This document shows, in pieces, positions 1 to 9,291 of a DNA stretch of 37,038 bases (its first letter is position 1; each line of letters opens with the position of its first letter). A program made the translations under genes and the position numbers. The DNA is taken from contig JAJDGF010000004.1 of the NCBI GenBank assembly GCA_030265545.1, positions 1-37,038 on the forward strand, in the 5' to 3' direction. The notes beneath the pieces were generated by a model that saw only the letters and a list, made by a program, of their open reading frames with translations, made no database searches and was not told where the DNA came from. This DNA comes from Eubacteriales bacterium OttesenSCG-928-N13 (GTDB lineage Bacteria > Bacillota > Clostridia > Christensenellales > Aristaeellaceae).

Positions 1-1
1 G

Positions 2-40
2 CTGGCCTCGTTCCTGATCGTGTGGTTCATTCAGATTTAA
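2..40 (+). CDS. ntpK: V-type ATPase subunit K (proteolipid), C-terminal end only
   Basis: Only the last twelve codons and a TAA stop are inside the window; they encode a hydrophobic tail (LASFLIVWFIQI). Clostridial V-ATPase proteolipid subunits end in such a membrane helix, and the K gene normally stands directly before subunit E. The identification therefore rests on hydrophobicity plus gene order. Subunit K forms the membrane rotor ring that carries H+ or Na+. The end of subunit I is a less likely alternative, because I usually precedes K. Confidence 0.5.
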   Translation: MASFLIVWFIQI

Positions 41-361
41 TGCTGGCACCACGGACACATCGGCAGCATCCTGATGGACGCCTTCGCGCCCATGCACGCC
101 CGCAGAACCGCTCGATGTAGCGCTGCTACACATTCGGGTTCCTGCAAGCGTACCTGAACACGAATTCGTCTCATCGGCATACTACCGCTGTATCAACGCT
201 TGACCGCCCGCGGGTTGACGAAAGGTCATGGGTGGATTTGGCGGGAAATTGCAAGCAATTGGTTCATCCAATGATTGGGTGAACGAGAACACTTCCCCTG
301 GTGAACGGCCTGTCCATGGGGCGGCGGTTCTCCAAGATCATCGGACAGGGGGTTATCCATT
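41..361. other. 321-bp gap inside the V-ATPase operon, no gene recognised
   Basis: No reading frame here looks like protein. There is an imperfect hairpin (GTTCATCCA at 262-270 with TGGGTGAAC at 276-284, one wobble pair). The ribosome binding site of subunit E (AGGGGG, 347-352) is at the right end. No clear promoter was seen. The gap is long for a V-ATPase operon, where K and E are normally close together. Confidence 0.6.
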
Positions 362-958
362 TTGAAGGCGGACGCCATTGGCAAGAAAATCATAGAGGAC
401 GCGAGCGTCGCTGCGGCCGGCATCCTGAAGGACGCGCATATGCGCGCCGAGGAGCAGCGCAAGGACAGCGAAGCGCGCATGAATGAGCGACGCAAGGCGC
501 TGGATTCGCAAACCAAGCAGGATCAGGATGTGCTTCGTAGCCGCATGCTGCGCATGGCCGAATTGGAGGCCAAAAAAGACATGCTGGGCGCGAAGCGCGA
601 GGTGATCGATCAGGTGTTTGATACCGCGCTGGCCGGCATGCGCAACATGCCCAAGGATCAGCAGGCGGCATACAACAAGCGCCTTCTTTTGCAGGCCGCG
701 CAGGGTGGCGAGCAGATCCTGTGCGATCAGGCGGATCGGGGCATGTTTGACGGGGCGTTCCTGTCGGACGTGAATCAGCAGCTGCAGGCTTTGGGCAAGA
801 CGCCCGTGAGCATGGGCAGCGAGGCGCGCCCGATTGAGGGTGGCTTTATCCTCAGCGCCGGCGGCATGGAGATCAATTGCTCCTATGCGGCCGTGCTCAG
901 GGAAGCCAAGCAGGGCATGGAGGCCGATGTGGCCAACATGCTGTTTGGGGAGGCTTGA
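362..958 (+). CDS. ntpE: V-type ATPase subunit E
   Basis: A 198-residue protein that is almost wholly helical and charged in its first 90 residues (KKIIEDASVAAAGILKDAHM and on), as expected for the peripheral stalk subunit E. The C-terminal half carries the globular part that contacts the A3B3 head. The start is a TTG at 362, nine bases after AGGGGG; no ATG or GTG fits the family N-terminus better. Length matches the family (about 185-205). The gene for subunit C follows after four bases. Together with the downstream genes it encodes the cytoplasmic V1 sector of a membrane ATPase that pumps or harvests H+ or Na+. Confidence 0.9.
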   Translation: MKADAIGKKIIEDASVAAAGILKDAHMRAEEQRKDSEARMNERRKALDSQTKQDQDVLRSRMLRMAELEAKKDMLGAKREVIDQVFDTALAGMRNMPKDQQAAYNKRLLLQAAQGGEQILCDQADRGMFDGAFLSDVNQQLQALGKTPVSMGSEARPIEGGFILSAGGMEINCSYAAVLREAKQGMEADVANMLFGEA

Positions 959-962
959 TAGG

Positions 963-1946
963 ATGCCTCAGAAGAGTCATGGTTTCGCGGTAGGTCGCGT
1001 GCGCGTGCTGGAGCAGGGGCTGATGGGCAGATCCGGCTTGGATCGGCTGGCATCGGCGAATTCGCTTGAAGAGATGGCGCGCGCGCTGACGGAGTTTGGC
1101 TGGGGCGAGGCGCGCACCCGCGCAGACATCGAAGCGCTGTGCGACAACCAGCTGCAGCAGGCCTGCAAGCAGGTTAGGGATGATACGCCCGAACCAGATG
1201 TGACCGATTGCTTTTTGCTCAAGTATGACGCGCTAAACCTCAAGGTACTGCTGAAATCGCGCGTGCTGGGGCTGGTGCCGAGCGAGCTTTCGCAGTGCGG
1301 CACGATCGACCCGGAGCGTCTGCGCCGTGCGGTATCGGAGAACAATTACATCGACCTGCCCGCGCCGCTCAAGCTGGCGATGGAGCAGATCGAAAAACGC
1401 ATTGCCAGCAGCATGGACCCGCTTTATGTGGATGCGCAGCTGGACAAGGCAATCTATCAGATGATCCAGGACAAGCTGGTCGGGGTCAAGAATGATACCA
1501 TCAAGCACTATTTCGCGGCCAGGGCGGATCTGACAAACATTTTGATTGCGCTTCGCGCCAATCAGATGGGGCGGGGTGCGAGCTTCGCGAAGGATCTGCT
1601 GGTGCCGGGCGGGAGCCTGTCGATCGAGGATGTGCAGCGCGTGGCAGATGAGCCGGAGCGTGCGCAAAACATCACGTTCTTGACCGAATACGCCCCGCTG
1701 ATTCGGGACGCGCTGGCTGTGCCCAATCGGGGCGAGGGCATTGCGCTGCTCGAAAAGCGCGCGGATGACCTGCTGCTTGGGCTGATCCGGCCGCATCGCT
1801 ATGAGAGCCAGAGCGTGCTGCCGCTGGTCGGGTATTTGTTGGCCAGGGAGCGCGAGGCAATGGCCGTTCGACTGATCGCCACCGCCAAGAGCGCGAATGT
1901 GCCCCGCAGCAAGCTGGATGATCGGCTGCGCGAACTGTATTCATAG
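963..1946 (+). CDS. ntpC: V-type ATPase subunit C (AC39/d-like)
   Basis: A 327-residue helical protein of the vATP-synt_AC39 family, which caps the membrane rotor ring and links it to the central stalk. The frame stays open further upstream, into subunit E. The ATG at 963 is preferred because GGGGAGG (947-953) lies nine bases before it and the protein then begins close to the family N-terminus. Characteristic stretches are the NYIDLP region and the C-terminal LLGLIRPHRYESQSVLPLVG segment, which resembles the family's conserved I-x-P end. Gene order E-C-F-A-B-D is the usual clostridial one. Confidence 0.9.
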   Translation: MPQKSHGFAVGRVRVLEQGLMGRSGLDRLASANSLEEMARALTEFGWGEARTRADIEALCDNQLQQACKQVRDDTPEPDVTDCFLLKYDALNLKVLLKSRVLGLVPSELSQCGTIDPERLRRAVSENNYIDLPAPLKLAMEQIEKRIASSMDPLYVDAQLDKAIYQMIQDKLVGVKNDTIKHYFAARADLTNILIALRANQMGRGASFAKDLLVPGGSLSIEDVQRVADEPERAQNITFLTEYAPLIRDALAVPNRGEGIALLEKRADDLLLGLIRPHRYESQSVLPLVGYLLAREREAMAVRLIATAKSANVPRSKLDDRLRELYS

Positions 1947-1960
1947 GAGGTGTCCCAGCC

Positions 1961-2293
1961 ATGCCAAAGGTGGCAGCCATTGGAAGCAAGGATGTGGTGC
2001 TGGCGTTCAAGGCGCTGGGCATCACGGCTGCATCGGTCTCGTCCCCGGACGAAGCGCGCCAGAAGATCCACGAGTTGGCGAAGCAGCAATATGCCGTGAT
2101 TTTCATCACGGAGGATCTGGCAGAATCGGTATCTGAGACCATTTCTCGCTACAAAACCGAGACGTTGCCCGCGATCATACCGATCCCGGGTGCGAGCGGA
2201 TCGAGCGGGCTGGGGATGAAGCATGTGCGCGCCAATGTCGAAAAGGCGGTCGGCGCGGATATCCTGTTCAACAATTCCAAGGAAGAAGGTTGA
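1961..2293 (+). CDS. ntpF: V-type ATPase subunit F
   Basis: A 110-residue protein of the small central-stalk subunit F family. It starts with a Rossmann-like beta strand ([19 protein letters not shown]) and contains the IFITEDLA segment typical of the family. The ATG at 1961 follows AGGAGG (1945-1950), which overlaps the stop codon of subunit C, so the two are probably co-translated. Subunit F sits on subunit D and modulates rotation. Length and context both match. Confidence 0.9.
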   Translation: MPKVAAIGSKDVVLAFKALGITAASVSSPDEARQKIHELAKQQYAVIFITEDLAESVSETISRYKTETLPAIIPIPGASGSSGLGMKHVRANVEKAVGADILFNNSKEEG

Positions 2294-2297
2294 TGAA

Positions 2298-4061
2298 GTG
2301 CGGCAAGGAGTTATCACCAAAGTTGCGGGCCCGCTGATCGTGGCCGACAACATGGGCGACGCAACCATGTACGATGTGGTGCGCGTGTCGGAGCAGGAAC
2401 TGATCGGTGAGATCATTGAGCTGCGCGGCGATCGCGCCTCGATACAGGTTTATGAGGAAACATCGGGCTTGGGCCCGGGCGAACCGGTGACGACCACCGG
2501 CGCGCCGCTGTCGGTTGAATTGGGGCCTGGGCTGATTGAGTCCATCTTTGACGGGATTCAGCGTCCGTTGACCGCCATCCGCGCCAAGGCGGGCGACCGC
2601 ATCACGCGCGGCGTTTCGGTGTCGGCGCTGGATCGCGAAAAGCAGTGGCGGTTTGAGCCCTATGCGAAAGTGGGCGCCGTTGTCAGCTCGGGCGATGTGC
2701 TGGGCACTGTGCAGGAGAGCGCCGTGGTCAACCATAAGATCATGGTGCCCCCGAACATGGAAGGCAGCATCGAATGGCTGGGCGACGGCATGTACACAGT
2801 CGATCAGGTGGTCGCCAAATTGAAGGACAATAAGGGCAACATCATCGAGCTGACCATGGTGCAAAAATGGCCGGTTCGCCGTGGTCGCCCCTACAAAGAG
2901 AAGATCGCCCCCTCCGAGCCGATGGTCACCGGGCAGCGCGTCATTGACACGTTCTTCCCGATCGCCCGCGGCGGTGTGGCGGCCGTGCCGGGTCCGTTCG
3001 GCAGCGGCAAGACCGTGGTGCAGCATCAGCTGGCCAAGTGGGCAGACGCGGACATCATCGTATACGTGGGCTGCGGTGAGCGCGGCAACGAGATGACCGA
3101 TGTTTTGATGGAGTTCCCCGAGCTGCACGATCCGCGCACTGGCGAATCGCTGATGAAGCGCACCGTGCTGATCGCGAACACGTCCGACATGCCCGTGGCA
3201 GCGCGCGAAGCATCCATCTATACCGGCATCACGATTGCGGAATACTTCCGCGATATGGGCTATAAGGTCGCCATCATGGCCGACTCCACCTCCCGCTGGG
3301 CGGAGGCGCTGCGCGAGATGTCCGGTCGCCTTGAAGAGATGCCGGGCGAGGAAGGCTATCCCGCCTATCTCAGTAGCCGCATCGCCGAATTCTATGAGCG
3401 CGCGGGCTGGGTGCATTGCCTGGGCAGTGAGGGTCGCACGGGTGCGATCTCGGCCATCGGCGCCGTGTCGCCGCCAGGCGGTGATATCTCAGAGCCCGTC
3501 AGCCAGGCCACATTGCGCATCGTGAAGGTGTTCTGGGGCCTGAGCGCGAGCCTCGCGTACAAGCGCCATTTCCCCGCGATTGACTGGCTGCAGAGCTATT
3601 CTCTGTATGTGGATCGCATGGAGAAGTGGTTTGCGGACAATACCGCGCCCGACTGGAACGAGAAGCGCGCGGACGCCATGCGCCTGCTGCAAGAGGAAGC
3701 CGAGCTGGAGGAGATCGTGCGCCTGGTTGGCGTGGACGCGCTCAGCTTTAAGGATCGTCTGACGCTCGAAGTGGCGCGCATGATCCGTGAGGATTATTTG
3801 CATCAAAACGCGTTTGACGAGGTGGATACCTATACCTCGCTGGACAAGCAATATCGCATGATTACACTGATCCTCGAATATCAGGCCAAGGGACAGGCTG
3901 CCCTGGCCGCCGGCGCCGACCTGAGCCGCGTTTCGACGCTGCCCGTCAGGGAGCGCATCGGTCGCGCCAAGTATATTCCGGAGGACGAACTCAAACAATT
4001 CGACGCCATCGAGGCAGAACTGCTGAGCCAGATGGCGCAGCTCACGGAAGGGAGCGTGTGA
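2298..4061 (+). CDS. ntpA: V-type ATPase catalytic subunit A
   Basis: A 587-residue catalytic subunit. The Walker A motif GPFGSGKT lies near residues 232-239, followed by the family-specific GERGNEM and a Walker B-like [20 protein letters not shown] segment. The insertion domain after the N-terminal barrel, which distinguishes V-type A subunits from F1 beta, is present. The frame is open further upstream, but the GTG at 2298 gives the standard start [14 protein letters not shown] and follows AAGAAGG by about eight bases. Hydrolysis or synthesis of ATP occurs at the A/B interfaces. The gene begins five bases after subunit F and ends five bases before subunit B. Confidence 0.97.
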   Translation: MRQGVITKVAGPLIVADNMGDATMYDVVRVSEQELIGEIIELRGDRASIQVYEETSGLGPGEPVTTTGAPLSVELGPGLIESIFDGIQRPLTAIRAKAGDRITRGVSVSALDREKQWRFEPYAKVGAVVSSGDVLGTVQESAVVNHKIMVPPNMEGSIEWLGDGMYTVDQVVAKLKDNKGNIIELTMVQKWPVRRGRPYKEKIAPSEPMVTGQRVIDTFFPIARGGVAAVPGPFGSGKTVVQHQLAKWADADIIVYVGCGERGNEMTDVLMEFPELHDPRTGESLMKRTVLIANTSDMPVAAREASIYTGITIAEYFRDMGYKVAIMADSTSRWAEALREMSGRLEEMPGEEGYPAYLSSRIAEFYERAGWVHCLGSEGRTGAISAIGAVSPPGGDISEPVSQATLRIVKVFWGLSASLAYKRHFPAIDWLQSYSLYVDRMEKWFADNTAPDWNEKRADAMRLLQEEAELEEIVRLVGVDALSFKDRLTLEVARMIREDYLHQNAFDEVDTYTSLDKQYRMITLILEYQAKGQAALAAGADLSRVSTLPVRERIGRAKYIPEDELKQFDAIEAELLSQMAQLTEGSV

Positions 4062-4065
4062 TTCA

Positions 4066-5460
4066 ATGCTCAAAGAATATTCAACCATCCGTGAGGTCGT
4101 TGGCCCGCTGATGCTGGTGGAAGGCGTTTCGGGCGTCAAGTATAGCGAACTTGTGGAGATCGAACAGGCCAATGGGGAGATCCGCTCTGGCCGCGTGCTG
4201 GAGGTGGACGGGGATCGCGCCATGCTGCAGCTGTTTGAAAGCAGCCAGGGGCTCAAAATTGATACCGCCAAGGCGCGCTTTCTGGGCAAATCCATTGAAC
4301 TGAATGTGTCCATGGACATGCTGGGTCGCGTGTTTGACGGGCTGGGTCGCCCGAGCGACGGCGGTCCGGAGATCATTCCCGAGATGCGCATGGACATGAA
4401 CGGCGCGCCCATCAATCCAGCCGCGCGTGACTATCCGGATGAATTCATCCAGACGGGCGTTTCGGCCATCGATGGACTGAACACACTGGTTCGCGGGCAG
4501 AAGCTGCCTGTGTTCTCCGGCTCCGGCCTGCCGCATGCGCAGCTGGCCGCGCAGATCGCGCGCCAGGCCAAGGTGCTCAAGGGCGACGGCGCGAACTTTG
4601 CCGTGGTGTTTGGCGCGATTGGTATCACGTTTGAAGAGGCCGATTTCTTCATCAGCGATTTTCGTCGCACGGGCGCCATTGACCGCGCTGTGCTGTTTAT
4701 GAACCTGGCCAATGACCCGGCCATCGAGCGCATCGCGACCCCGCGCATGGCGCTGACCGCGGCCGAATATCTGGCCTACGAAAAGGGCATGCACGTGCTG
4801 GTCATCCTGACCGATATCACCAACTACGCCGAGGCGTTGCGCGAGGTGTCCGCCGCGCGCAAGGAAGTGCCCGGCCGCCGTGGCTATCCGGGCTATCTGT
4901 ATACAGATCTCGCGTCCATCTATGAGCGCGCAGGCCGCATCCGTGGCAAGACCGGCTCGGTCACCCAGATCCCGATCCTGACCATGCCGGAGGATGACAA
5001 GACGCATCCCATCCCCGATCTGACCGGCTATATCACGGAGGGACAGATCATTCTGTCGCGCGAACTGTATCGCAAGGGGATTACCCCGCCGATCGACGTG
5101 CTGCCCTCGCTCAGCCGCTTGAAGGACAAGGGCATTGGCGATGGCAAGACCCGCAAGGATCATGCCCCCACCATGAACCAGCTGTTCAGCGCCTATTCCC
5201 GCGGCAAGGATGCCAAGGAATTGGCCGTCATTTTGGGCGACGCGGCGCTGTCCGATCTGGATAAGATCTATGCCAAGTTCGCGGATGCATTTGAAAAAGA
5301 ATACGTGTCGCAGGGCTACGAAAACAACCGCACCATCGAGGAGACATTGCAGCTGGGCTGGAAGCTCCTGTCCATGTTGCCCAGATCGGAGCATAAGCGC
5401 ATCCGCGATGATATGCTGGATGAGTTCCTACCCAACGACCTGCCCGGGGAGGAGTCCTAA
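4066..5460 (+). CDS. ntpB: V-type ATPase non-catalytic subunit B
   Basis: A 464-residue regulatory subunit, the usual length. The position of the P-loop is occupied by [18 protein letters not shown], which lacks the Walker lysine, the hallmark of the non-catalytic B subunit. Other conserved stretches are [40 protein letters not shown] and the [12 protein letters not shown] motif. The ATG at 4066 follows GGAAGGGAG by a normal distance. The protein alternates with A in the hexameric head. Subunit D starts at the base after its stop codon. Confidence 0.97.
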   Translation: MLKEYSTIREVVGPLMLVEGVSGVKYSELVEIEQANGEIRSGRVLEVDGDRAMLQLFESSQGLKIDTAKARFLGKSIELNVSMDMLGRVFDGLGRPSDGGPEIIPEMRMDMNGAPINPAARDYPDEFIQTGVSAIDGLNTLVRGQKLPVFSGSGLPHAQLAAQIARQAKVLKGDGANFAVVFGAIGITFEEADFFISDFRRTGAIDRAVLFMNLANDPAIERIATPRMALTAAEYLAYEKGMHVLVILTDITNYAEALREVSAARKEVPGRRGYPGYLYTDLASIYERAGRIRGKTGSVTQIPILTMPEDDKTHPIPDLTGYITEGQIILSRELYRKGITPPIDVLPSLSRLKDKGIGDGKTRKDHAPTMNQLFSAYSRGKDAKELAVILGDAALSDLDKIYAKFADAFEKEYVSQGYENNRTIEETLQLGWKLLSMLPRSEHKRIRDDMLDEFLPNDLPGEES

Positions 5461-6102
5461 ATGGCTCTGATGAACGTTAACCCGACCCGCATGGAGATGA
5501 CCCGGCTGAAGCGCCGGCTCAAAACTGCGGCACGCGGGCACAAGCTGCTCAAGGATAAGCGCGATGAGATGATGCGCCGCTTTGTGCTGCTGGCGCGTGA
5601 GAACGCGCGGCTTCGCGTGGAGGTGGAGCAGGCGCTCTCTGGCGCGCTGGGTGAGTTCGCGCTCTGCTCGGGCGTGATGGATCCCGCCATGCTGGAGGAG
5701 GCTGTGCTGTATCCCGCGCGCACCGTCGATCTCAAGATCGGCAAGGCCAACATCATGTCGGTCGATGTGCCCGTGATTGAGGTGGACGATGCCAGCCTGC
5801 AGGATACGCAGCTCAGCTATGGCCTGGCCGAGACCAGCGCGCAGCTGGATGGTGCAATTGAGGGGCTGGCGAATGTGCTGCCCCAGATGATCAAGCTGGC
5901 CGAGATCGAAAAGACCTGCAACCTGCTGGCCGATGAGATCGAAAAGACGCGCCGCCGCGTGAATGCGCTGGAGCATGTCATGATCCCCGATCTGCAGGAT
6001 ACCATACGCTTTATCACCATGAAGCTGGACGAGAACGAGCGTGGCTCGCTCACACGACTGATGAAGGTGAAGGATATGATCGCTGCGAGGGACAATAACT
6101 AA
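5461..6102 (+). CDS. ntpD: V-type ATPase subunit D (central shaft)
   Basis: A 213-residue coiled-coil protein with the family N-terminus NPTRMEMTRLKRRLKTAARG and HKLLKDKRDEMMR, and a C-terminal helix ending VMIPDLQDTIRFITMKLDE. It forms the rotor shaft inside the A3B3 head. The ATG directly follows the subunit B stop, and GGGGAGGAG inside the end of the B gene serves as its ribosome binding site. This is the last gene of the operon, as is common in clostridia. Confidence 0.95.
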   Translation: MALMNVNPTRMEMTRLKRRLKTAARGHKLLKDKRDEMMRRFVLLARENARLRVEVEQALSGALGEFALCSGVMDPAMLEEAVLYPARTVDLKIGKANIMSVDVPVIEVDDASLQDTQLSYGLAETSAQLDGAIEGLANVLPQMIKLAEIEKTCNLLADEIEKTRRRVNALEHVMIPDLQDTIRFITMKLDENERGSLTRLMKVKDMIAARDNN

Positions 6103-6105
6103 AAG

Positions 6106-6167
6106 GTGGAGGGAGCGCCCTCCACACCTCCCCGGGGGGGGGCTGGCTCAAGGGCTTCGCCCTTGAG
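6106..6167 (+). repeat. two adjacent hairpins after the V-ATPase operon
   Basis: GTGGAGGG (6106-6113) pairs with CCCTCCAC (6118-6125) over a four-base loop. CTCAAGGGC (6147-6155) pairs with GCCCTTGAG (6159-6167) over a three-base loop. Neither is followed by a convincing T run, so they are not classic terminators, although they may end or protect the ATPase message. Confidence 0.5.
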
Positions 6168-6288
6168 AATCCCATGGGCGCTCACGCGCAGATATAAGGG
6201 CACGCTGACGCGGCCCTTGTTGTTTCTTCCGCGGTTCGAGGTTGGCGATGATATGACGTCTGATCTCGCGAAGATCGCAGGTGGGAAT

Positions 6289-6329
6289 CTAGTAGCTCAC
6301 CACACCTAAACGCGAGGGTGGACTACTAG
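6289..6329. promoter_or_regulatory. interrupted inverted repeat upstream of rsmA
   Basis: CTAGTAG (6289-6295) and CACC (6298-6301) pair with GGTG (6317-6320) and CTACTAG (6323-6329), with a two-base mismatch between the arms. It lies 40 bases before the proposed rsmA start. It could be an operator or an mRNA leader structure; which one is not shown by the sequence. Confidence 0.35.
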
Positions 6330-6369
6330 GATGTTGTTGAATGTTGATGATGGAGATGGGGTTGGATCG

Positions 6370-7308
6370 ATGAGCAGTGCATTGACGGCGCGGATGGCGC
6401 TGGCCAAGCATGGATTTGAGTTTACGCACTCGCTGGGGCAGAACTTTCTGCTGGATGATGGATTCATCGAGCAGATCGTGGATGCGGCGGGTGTGGGGCA
6501 GGGCGATCGGGTGCTGGAGATCGGCGCGGGCGCAGGGGTGCTAACCGCCGGTCTGTGTGCGCGGGGTGCGAAGGTGCTGGCGATTGAGATTGACAGGTCG
6601 CTCGCGCCTGTGCTCGATGAGGTGCTATCGCCGTATCTGGTGCAGGATAAGCTGCTTGAACCCGCGGAGGAGGTGCTCGCGCCGCATCTGGTGCAGGAGG
6701 ATAATGCAGCTCTGGCGGATGGCCAGGTGCGCATCTGCTATCAAGACGTGATGAAGGCCGACCTGCCCAAACTGACGCGGGACGCCTTTGGCGAAGGCGA
6801 GCGCTTTGACGTGGTGGCGAATCTGCCCTATTATATCACGGCGGACGTGTTGCTGATGCTGGTGAAAACGGGGCTCCCGATCGACAGTATCACGGTGATG
6901 GTACAGCAGGAGGCGGCCGAGCGCATTATGAGCCATCCGGGCGAGAAAAGCTGGTGCGCGTTGGCTGCGATGGTGCAGTATTTCGGGCAGCCGAGCGTGC
7001 TGTTTCAGGTGCCGCCCGAGGCATTTACGCCCAGGCCGCACGTGATGAGCTGCCTGCTTCGTATCGATCTGCATCGAGAAAAGCCCGCGCAGGCGCAGGA
7101 CGATAGGCTGCTGCTCAGGCTGATCACGGCGGCGTTCGCGATGCGAAGAAAGACGCTTTCAAACAACCTGACCGCCGCGTTTCCCATCCATCGGGAGCAG
7201 GCGCAGCAGCTGATCGAATCCTGTGGGCTTGATCCGAAGGTTAGGGGAGAGGCGCTCACGCTTGCGCAGCTGGCGGCACTCTCGGATGCCATCTCAACCA
7301 TGAATTAG
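6370..7308 (+). CDS. rsmA: 16S rRNA (adenine(1518)-N(6)/adenine(1519)-N(6))-dimethyltransferase RsmA
   Basis: A 312-residue RsmA/KsgA enzyme that dimethylates two adjacent adenines near the 3' end of 16S rRNA during small-subunit assembly. Visible motifs are HSLGQNFL at the N-terminus, the SAM-binding loop LEIGAGAGVL and the catalytic NLPYYIT, followed by the family C-terminal domain. An ATG at 6331 is in frame, but 6370 places the usual number of residues before HGF and has GGGG eight bases upstream. The protein is longer than usual because of an insertion after IEIDRSLAPVLD. There, a 17-codon segment (EVLSPYLVQ, then EVLAPHLVQ) occurs twice in tandem. Confidence 0.93.
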   Translation: MSSALTARMALAKHGFEFTHSLGQNFLLDDGFIEQIVDAAGVGQGDRVLEIGAGAGVLTAGLCARGAKVLAIEIDRSLAPVLDEVLSPYLVQDKLLEPAEEVLAPHLVQEDNAALADGQVRICYQDVMKADLPKLTRDAFGEGERFDVVANLPYYITADVLLMLVKTGLPIDSITVMVQQEAAERIMSHPGEKSWCALAAMVQYFGQPSVLFQVPPEAFTPRPHVMSCLLRIDLHREKPAQAQDDRLLLRLITAAFAMRRKTLSNNLTAAFPIHREQAQQLIESCGLDPKVRGEALTLAQLAALSDAISTMN

Positions 7309-7314
7309 TAAACA

Positions 7315-7334
7315 GGGCACGCGTCGGCGTGCCC
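7315..7334 (+). terminator. hairpin after rsmA
   Basis: GGGCACGC (7315-7322) and GCGTGCCC (7327-7334) form a perfect eight-base-pair stem with a four-base loop, seven bases after the rsmA stop. The T run is weak. Confidence 0.5.
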
Positions 7335-7337
7335 TTA

Positions 7338-7446
7338 GCGTATTGACGGTCGTCAACACGCCCTCGTCGAAGCCCTGAGGCCTTCTCCTCGGAAGAGAAA
7401 CGAAAGCGGAATATCTTGTGAAGCAATACTTCACAAGATATTCCGC
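7338..7446. repeat. dispersed hairpin repeat, copy A
   Basis: This unit lies in the 320-bp gap between rsmA and the AraC-type gene. Bases 7343-7393 recur exactly, in inverted orientation, at 17612-17662. A hairpin at 7338-7361 is built on TTGACGGTCGTCAA. A second, perfect 18-base-pair hairpin follows: GCGGAATATCTTGTGAAG at 7406-7423 pairs with 7429-7446 over a five-base loop. The second copy has a similar but not identical hairpin in the same relative place. No protein is encoded. Confidence 0.75.
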
Positions 7447-7628
7447 AGCCCATGACCGGTGCGCGGCGGTAAACGTCAGAGCACAAAGGACGCCTGAGCG
7501 CTTCATATAGGCGCTTCCTTGCGAGATTGCTGACCGCGTGGCATGGCCCGCACCAGAAATTTCCATCGCTCATCTGAGGAGAATTGCAAGGCGTTGCCAG
7601 CTTGAATCAAGGATCAGTTGCCAATGCC

Positions 7629-8543
7629 TTACAGGTCAACGAGGGCGCGTTCTTGCACCGGTCTGGCTTCGATGTAGCCGCGGGCGCCCCTAGGCTCCAG
7701 CTGAAAGCGCGGGCCGCTTTCTGGTGCCCATGCCCAGCCATAGCGCGCGGGATCATAGCGATCTATGGCGTTCATCACCGTGTCAATGGCCTCCATGAAC
7801 TGATCGTCATCATATGGTTCGCCCTGAAACACCAGGTATTTGCAGGCGGGCAGCGTCATCATGTCATACCCATCGGGCACCGCCGGTTCCGCGTCCATCG
7901 GATATTCCATGCCCTGGCAGTACTCTGAGGTGCCTGGCTTGCGCATGCTGGGCGGCAGCCAGACCCCGATCGATTCATATAGCCCGCCCTTCATGCTCTC
8001 CAGCTCGCCCCACACATCGCAGCCCACCTCTTCGCAATAGGCGAAGTATTCGGTTGCCTTCACGCCCCGCTTCAGCAGCAGCTTTCTCTCTGGCCGCTCA
8101 ATCACCTGCGTAAACACAATATTGCTGTTCATATTGGTTGATCCTCCCTCTACCATGCGATAATAATGACTGACCGGGTGATACTGAAACAGCGGAATGG
8201 GCGGCGTTTGCTTGCGATATTGGCTTGGCTGCAGTCCAAACTTTCGCGAGAACGCCTTGGTGAAGCCCTCGTGCGAGCCGAATGTCTCGCTGAGCGCGAT
8301 GTCCAGCACGTTCATGCTCGTATCGCGCAACTTCTTGGCGGCATCGGACAGCCTCACATCCCGCAGATACGCAAACGGCGTTTTGCCCGTCAATTCGGAA
8401 AACGCGCGCAGCGCCTGCCATGGGGAATAGGCCGCCGCCTTCGCCAAGTCGGCCAACGTGATCTCCTGCTGAAAATGCTGCACGATGTATTGCTGCATTC
8501 GATCCACGGCTTCGATTTTGTCCCAGTTGTCGCTCAATTTCAT
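7629..8543 (-). CDS. AraC-family regulator with GyrI-like effector-binding domain
   Basis: A 304-residue protein. Two helix-turn-helix units of the AraC type occupy about residues 28-50 and 77-104 (DIALSETFGSHEGFTKAFSRKFG is a typical second unit). A GyrI-like small-molecule-binding domain fills residues 125-300. This architecture (Rob/BltR-like) usually senses drugs or other hydrophobic compounds. The frame remains open upstream to 8618, but the ATG at 8543 gives the family start. No drug-efflux gene is adjacent, so the target is unknown. Confidence 0.85.
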   Translation of the reverse strand: MKLSDNWDKIEAVDRMQQYIVQHFQQEITLADLAKAAAYSPWQALRAFSELTGKTPFAYLRDVRLSDAAKKLRDTSMNVLDIALSETFGSHEGFTKAFSRKFGLQPSQYRKQTPPIPLFQYHPVSHYYRMVEGGSTNMNSNIVFTQVIERPERKLLLKRGVKATEYFAYCEEVGCDVWGELESMKGGLYESIGVWLPPSMRKPGTSEYCQGMEYPMDAEPAVPDGYDMMTLPACKYLVFQGEPYDDDQFMEAIDTVMNAIDRYDPARYGWAWAPESGPRFQLEPRGARGYIEARPVQERALVDL

Positions 8544-8652
8544 CACCCTATCTGATCTTATCACATGAGAAGTATACCCGTCTTGAACTGTATTGCGGAC
8601 ATGAAATGCATCCAGCAATCACGCCGGATGCACTTGCTTGTGTGTATGGATT

Positions 8653-8685
8653 AGAGGGTGTTGGCACGAGTGCTCAACACCCTCT
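8653..8685 (-). terminator. long hairpin at the end of the unknown gene 8684-9250
   Basis: AGAGGGTGTTG (8653-8663) pairs perfectly with CAACACCCTCT (8675-8685). The loop can extend the stem through GCAC/GTGC. It overlaps the stop codon of the leftward gene and probably ends its transcript. Confidence 0.55.
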
Positions 8686-9250
8686 ATTTCTCTGGCGTAT
8701 TGTAAAGCAGCTGGAACACGTGCTCCTCCTCGGAATCGACCGAGATCAATTCAGCATCCACCAGTTTCAATTTCACGGGACCCATTGGCCGCCCCACCAT
8801 GTCGAGTGTCTGCATCGTCACGAACAGATCGTCGATCTCATCCACAAAGCCGGTATAGGCATCATCGCTGGTCCAGATGGTGCTAGCCATCCCATGGCGC
8901 TGCGCGTATCGGAGGATCAGCCCGATATGATCGCCCTCCTGCCAATCGGATTGATCGTCCGGGAAATTGGGCAGCGGATCGCCATGGATCGCGATCAAGC
9001 GCGTCAAACGCTGCGCATAGGGCGTGTCGCCCGCCACCTCCAGCACGGAGGCCAGCCGCACCGCAAACCAACCATCGGAATGTCCATATGGGCCGATGGA
9101 CAGCAGGAGCGCGCTGCGCCCATTGATCGCGCGCACGTAACCCGCGATGAAATCATCCGGGTTGTGCGGATTGGTGAGCACGGACGCGATATCCTGTTGC
9201 TTCATCATTTCACGGAGTAGGTAGCCGACATAGCCTGTGCTTCTCATCAT
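8684..9250 (-). CDS. unknown protein, 188 residues
   Basis: I do not recognise a named family. Residues 30-75 (FIAGYVRAINGRSALLLSIG, then GWFAVRLASVLEV) read as a small beta-barrel like those in many uncharacterised Bacillota proteins, followed by helices and a mixed C-terminal half. No signal peptide or membrane segment is visible. Two ATGs stand at the start (9250 and 9247), with GAAAGG upstream. The gene follows the DNA methyltransferase by 41 bases on the same strand, so the two may be co-transcribed. Confidence 0.65.
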   Translation of the reverse strand: MMRSTGYVGYLLREMMKQQDIASVLTNPHNPDDFIAGYVRAINGRSALLLSIGPYGHSDGWFAVRLASVLEVAGDTPYAQRLTRLIAIHGDPLPNFPDDQSDWQEGDHIGLILRYAQRHGMASTIWTSDDAYTGFVDEIDDLFVTMQTLDMVGRPMGPVKLKLVDAELISVDSEEEHVFQLLYNTPEK

Positions 9251-9291
9251 GGACGATTGTTGCCTTTCGATATGTGTTGTTTGGGGAAGCG

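Noticed and set aside
2268..3416. A 382-codon minus-strand frame opposite V-ATPase subunit A, and a similar one at 4081-5394 opposite subunit B
   Set aside because: Both are composition shadows of highly conserved genes on the other strand.
6106..6309. A 67-codon frame starting with GTG after the V-ATPase operon
   Set aside because: It runs through two hairpins and encodes a low-complexity, arginine/proline-rich string.
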